Positions 61,283-64,000 of a DNA stretch of 64,000 bases are shown one piece after another. Where the stretch lies: NCBI GenBank assembly GCA_020740775.1, contig JAHEWK010000001.1:1860001-1924000 (forward strand). The letters are read 5' to 3'. Source of the stretch: Ilyonectria destructans. Taxonomy: Eukaryota; Ascomycota; Sordariomycetes; Hypocreales; Nectriaceae. A program made the position numbers and the translations under genes. Position 1 is the first letter of the stretch. The number at the start of each line of letters is the position of its first letter. The notes beneath the pieces are model-generated. The model saw only the letters and a program-made list of their open reading frames with translations. It searched no databases and had not been told where the DNA came from.

Positions 61283-63278
61283 CTACAGCTTAGCCTTGGG
61301 TGGCTCAAGGGTGGGAATGAGTAGGTCGCGCATCTCGCTGGCAGCTTCGCTCAAGTAGTAGCTCATCCGATCGCTTCCCAAACCCTTGGAAACGACGTTG
61401 AAGTTCAGGCTATTTAAACTGGTTAGCATCATGCTCGCAAAACCCCGAGGTCCGGGTGGAAGGATTGGGCCTCGAGTGCTTACCTGTTCTCGTTGATCAT
61501 GTACGCAATGCCGAACCCGGCATCAATGACTTGGCTCCAGCCGTAGCCGTTGAAGAACTCGGAACTCAGCTGAGAGGTGGACAGGTGCCAAGAAGCAGAG
61601 TAGGCGAAGGCAGGATCCTTGTAGATGGAGGGCACATCCTGGCCGGGTTCGAGGAGCCTCTTGAGTCCGAAGAGATGTCTATCGACACCCTTCCCATCGG
61701 AGGCAGCGGTAATGTACTCGAGGTGGCCGTTGATGGCCTTTCGAAAGAGGTCCACACGTGCCTTGTCGTCCAACGAGCCATCCTCCATGGCCTGGCACCA
61801 GGCCACCGACTCATCAGACACGGTTCGGCACGTCTCAGTGCGGCCGAGCTGGAAACGTCGAGTGGCAGCAGACTCGTATGTAGGACGGCTCTTGCCGTAC
61901 ATCTTGAAATAGGCCAGCTGAATGATCATCTGGACGTAGGCATCAGGAGAGCACTTGAACTTCTTAATGAGACCCTTGCCGTAACCCTGGTAACCCTGGA
62001 CGGCAAGCTGGTGCTGGGAGATGACGTCGTTGAAGTCCTTGGTGGCACGGTCAATCTCAGTCTGAACCTTTTGGTCGATGTCAAACTTGACAAGTTGAGG
62101 TTCGGGGAGATTGGAGCGGATGCTCGGGTCGGAAAAGTCGAGCTTGTTTCCGAAGATTAGGTCATTGACGTAGTCGTTTAGGCGGTGGGTAGGGGTTCCA
62201 TCCATCATGGAGTGCTCGCCCATGAAGCCAGAAGTGCCATTGTCATTGACAATGAACTGGAGCGGCTTGTCATACCATCGGTTGGCACCGTCGCCGTGCC
62301 AGTACTGGTGGGCACGCTCCTCGGAGGTGACGGGGGCGGCATCGTCCAGGCAAACAACGAACGAGGCTGCCTCGATGACCTCGAGGGCAGCCTTGTTATT
62401 GGGGCTGGCCTGCAGCAAGATCTCACGGGCATCGGTCCAGATGTCGCGATTCTCCGAGGTCAGAGCGCCAACAGCGGGGACGCGATGAGCAGCTTCGTAC
62501 ACACGCTTGAACTGCTGCTCTAGCTCCGAGGTGTTGAGCTGCTTGCCATCGATCTCATGCTGAATCTTGAAAAACTGGTTTTTGCGGATGACGATGATGT
62601 GCTTGTGCTCGTCAGGGGAGAACTTGACAGGGTAGTCGGCAGGCTTGGCAGCGACGCGAGAGGCATTGAACATCCACTTGTAGCTGTCCATGCAGACGGG
62701 GAGCTTCTTCATGTACTCTGGCTCAAGGGTGCCAGCGTCGACCATTTTCTTGAACTCAAGAACCGAGGTGGTAATGGCAGCAGCACGCTTGGATGGGTCT
62801 CGACGACGGCGGTCATCTCGGTGTGAGTAGAAGTAGCTGACGTAGGGGACGACAGGGTCGCGGTAGGCCAGGTAGGCGGCCTCATTCCACCAATCGTAGA
62901 TCCAGTTCTTGGTGTTGGCATCCTCACGGCGGGCGGTGAGCTTCTCCTGGAGCTTGGAGCCAACGCCGCCAGGGCGGATGAATTCTTGGACAGCCTTCTC
63001 GCTGGCCTCATACTCGGCGGGAGAGAGGAGAGGGTGGAGGGTCTTGAGATAACGCTTGGCGGTCTCGTCGAGGGAAGGCACGGGCAGCCGGGGCAAGGAG
63101 TCCTGGAACCTCAGCATGGGGCCCTTTGAATTGTCCTCGGCATAGCCTAGGACGAGTCTGTGTCAGCGGTATTGAAAGGGGGTCGTGTGACAACGCGAAA
63201 GAGCATCTATCACATGTGAATTGGGTGTTGTGGCGTACCCTTAGGGATAGAGCTGCTGGCGCGCTTGGTTGGGGCCAT
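61283..63278 (-). CDS. CAT2: Carnitine O-acetyltransferase with PTS1 (dual-targeting type)
   Basis: Exons are 63,278-63,239, 63,146-61,484 and 61,409-61,283, giving 609 residues from the MAPTKRASSS start. The enzyme transfers acetyl groups between CoA and carnitine, allowing acetyl units from beta-oxidation to leave peroxisomes and enter mitochondria. The catalytic His is H325 in GFMGEHSMMDG. Other family tracts are LPRLPVPSLDETAKRYL near the N-terminus, WWNEAAYLAYRDPVVPYVSYF and, after the last intron, LNFNVVSKGLGSDRMSYYL. The protein ends in AKL, a peroxisomal targeting signal. The reading frame is open upstream of the start to an ATG at 63,449, which would add 57 residues rich in Arg, Ser and hydrophobics. 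Yeast Cat2 and Aspergillus AcuJ make mitochondrial and peroxisomal forms from alternative starts, so both starts may be used. Introns are 92 bp (GCTGAC branch) and 74 bp (GCTAAC branch). Confidence 0.95.
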
Positions 63279-63449
63279 GATGAGAGTCTGCGCCAGAGAT
63301 GAAGTCAGTATCGAGAAACAGCAGGATGATGAACGGGCCTGGCGAAGAAATGGAGTCGGGTAGTCGGGGATTCTAGTAACAGCAGGCCAAGATACGGAGA
63401 TGAGTAGCTCGGGAGGTACCCATGCCACCGACCATCGCCGGGCACCCAC
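63279..63449 (-). CDS. Possible mitochondrial presequence extension of CAT2
   Basis: Fifty-seven codons in frame with, and without a stop before, the MAPTK start. The reading begins MGARRWSVAWVPPELL and includes FLRQARSSSCCFSILTSSLA. It has five Arg, many Ser and only one Glu and one Asp, the composition of a cleavable mitochondrial presequence. It may equally be an untranslated leader that is open by chance. Confidence 0.4.
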
Positions 63450-64000
63450 ACCACCACGGCCCGTGCCAAAACCCCCGGTTGCCCGGTGCTATTTGGTGGA
63501 GGAGGTGGACAGGCATTCACGGATGCTCATGCATAAAGAGTGAATGGACAGAGGGAGTGAGAGACAGAGAAGAGAGCGGGGGACTGACGGTACGCGTTGC
63601 GTTGATGTGACGGAAGCTGTTCCTCAGAGCGGGCGATCGGGCTAAAGTTAACATGGCCGGCGCAAGCGAGGTGCGAAGGCTCAGAAGGAGGGTCAAAAGA
63701 CGCGAACCGGAAGGGACAGGACACGGAGAGAGCTCTGGTCAACGGCGGCGGGCGGCAGCGGCAATGGTTGCCTTTAAAGAACCCTGCTCGATAGAGACGG
63801 GAGACGGGAGACGCGAGACAGTGAGAGAGGCGTTGGTGGGGAGTAAAAGCCGTGGACTATCACGTAGGCCTCGGCTCGAGAACGGGAAGGATGGCGGAGC
63901 TGGTGGGGCTGGAGCAACTGCTAAGGTCGGTAGAAGCTACGGGATACCTAGGTAAAGGAGGAGGTGGGTAGGTGCGTTGCACTTGGAGAAGCAGGCAAGG
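63450..64000. other. Upstream region of CAT2 at the window edge
   Basis: G- and A-rich + strand sequence, probably promoter and leader of the CAT2 gene or of a gene beyond the window. GGTACC occurs at 63,415, just inside the preceding extension. A single CCTCGG at 63,869-63,874 matches the core of the fungal fatty-acid regulators FarA/FarB, but one hexamer is expected by chance. No supported gene. Confidence 0.45.

Noticed and set aside
63869..63874. CCTCGG FarA/FarB-like fatty-acid regulator site upstream of CAT2
   Set aside because: The biology fits, but it is one hexamer about 590 bp from the start, and the same word is found inside the CAT2 coding exon at 63,135. Not significant alone.
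63653..63955. Plus-strand open frame of 100 codons at the right edge
   Set aside because: It is Arg/Gly/Glu-rich low-complexity reading of a G/A-rich leader region opposite CAT2, with no motif or splice structure.

Overview
The window looks like nuclear DNA of a filamentous ascomycete. The genes carry short introns (47-133 bp) with GT..AG ends and CTRAC-type branch points, and their products are standard fungal proteins. Sordariomycetes, probably Hypocreales, is my best guess. That placement is inference from gene style and from the strongly two-compartment base composition; no species can be named from sequence alone.

Region 1 (about 1-42,516) is an extremely AT-rich block. It has essentially no long open frames and is built from transposon relics. 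Wherever two copies can be compared they differ almost only by C-to-T and G-to-A changes, the mark of repeat-induced point mutation (RIP). Recognisable relics are: a Tad1-like LINE on + (about 1,660-8,540); several Ty3/gypsy elements, including two related copies in head-to-head inverted orientation around 15.6-16.0 kb; a 12.4-kb gypsy element on - with both LTRs (26,006-38,460); scattered copies of a 420-450 bp LTR-like unit; and an unclassified repeat of about 1 kb (called R here). Three pieces are strikingly less mutated: the first ~110 bp, an inverted pair of ~0.5-kb LTR-like units (9,539-10,016 and 21,399-21,922), and a ~560-bp island of normal GC (20,837-21,395) that cuts off an integrase.

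Region 2 (42,517-64,000) is a normal-GC gene block that begins abruptly after the last LTR-like relic. In order it holds: a conserved fungal protein of unknown function (+); a 1,223-residue fusion of 2H phosphoesterase, EEP nuclease, poly(A)-polymerase-like nucleotidyltransferase and MJ1316/DUF504 domains (+); a possible 37-residue Cys-rich peptide (+); the exocyst subunit Exo70 (-) divergent from the replicative helicase subunit Mcm3 (+), with MBF/SBF-type sites between them; a Mak32-like PfkB protein (-); cyclase-associated protein CAP/Srv2 (+); and carnitine O-acetyltransferase (-), which has a C-terminal AKL peroxisomal signal and an in-frame upstream start that could make a mitochondrial form.

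The euchromatic genes are mostly independent housekeeping functions (secretion, replication, actin, acetyl-unit shuttling) rather than a cluster. The most unusual protein is the four-domain fusion, whose parts all act on RNA ends or phosphodiesters and which I read as a candidate RNA-end repair or processing enzyme. Exon boundaries were placed by hand from splice motifs, reading frame and family conservation; every multi-exon CDS given here closes to a whole number of codons.
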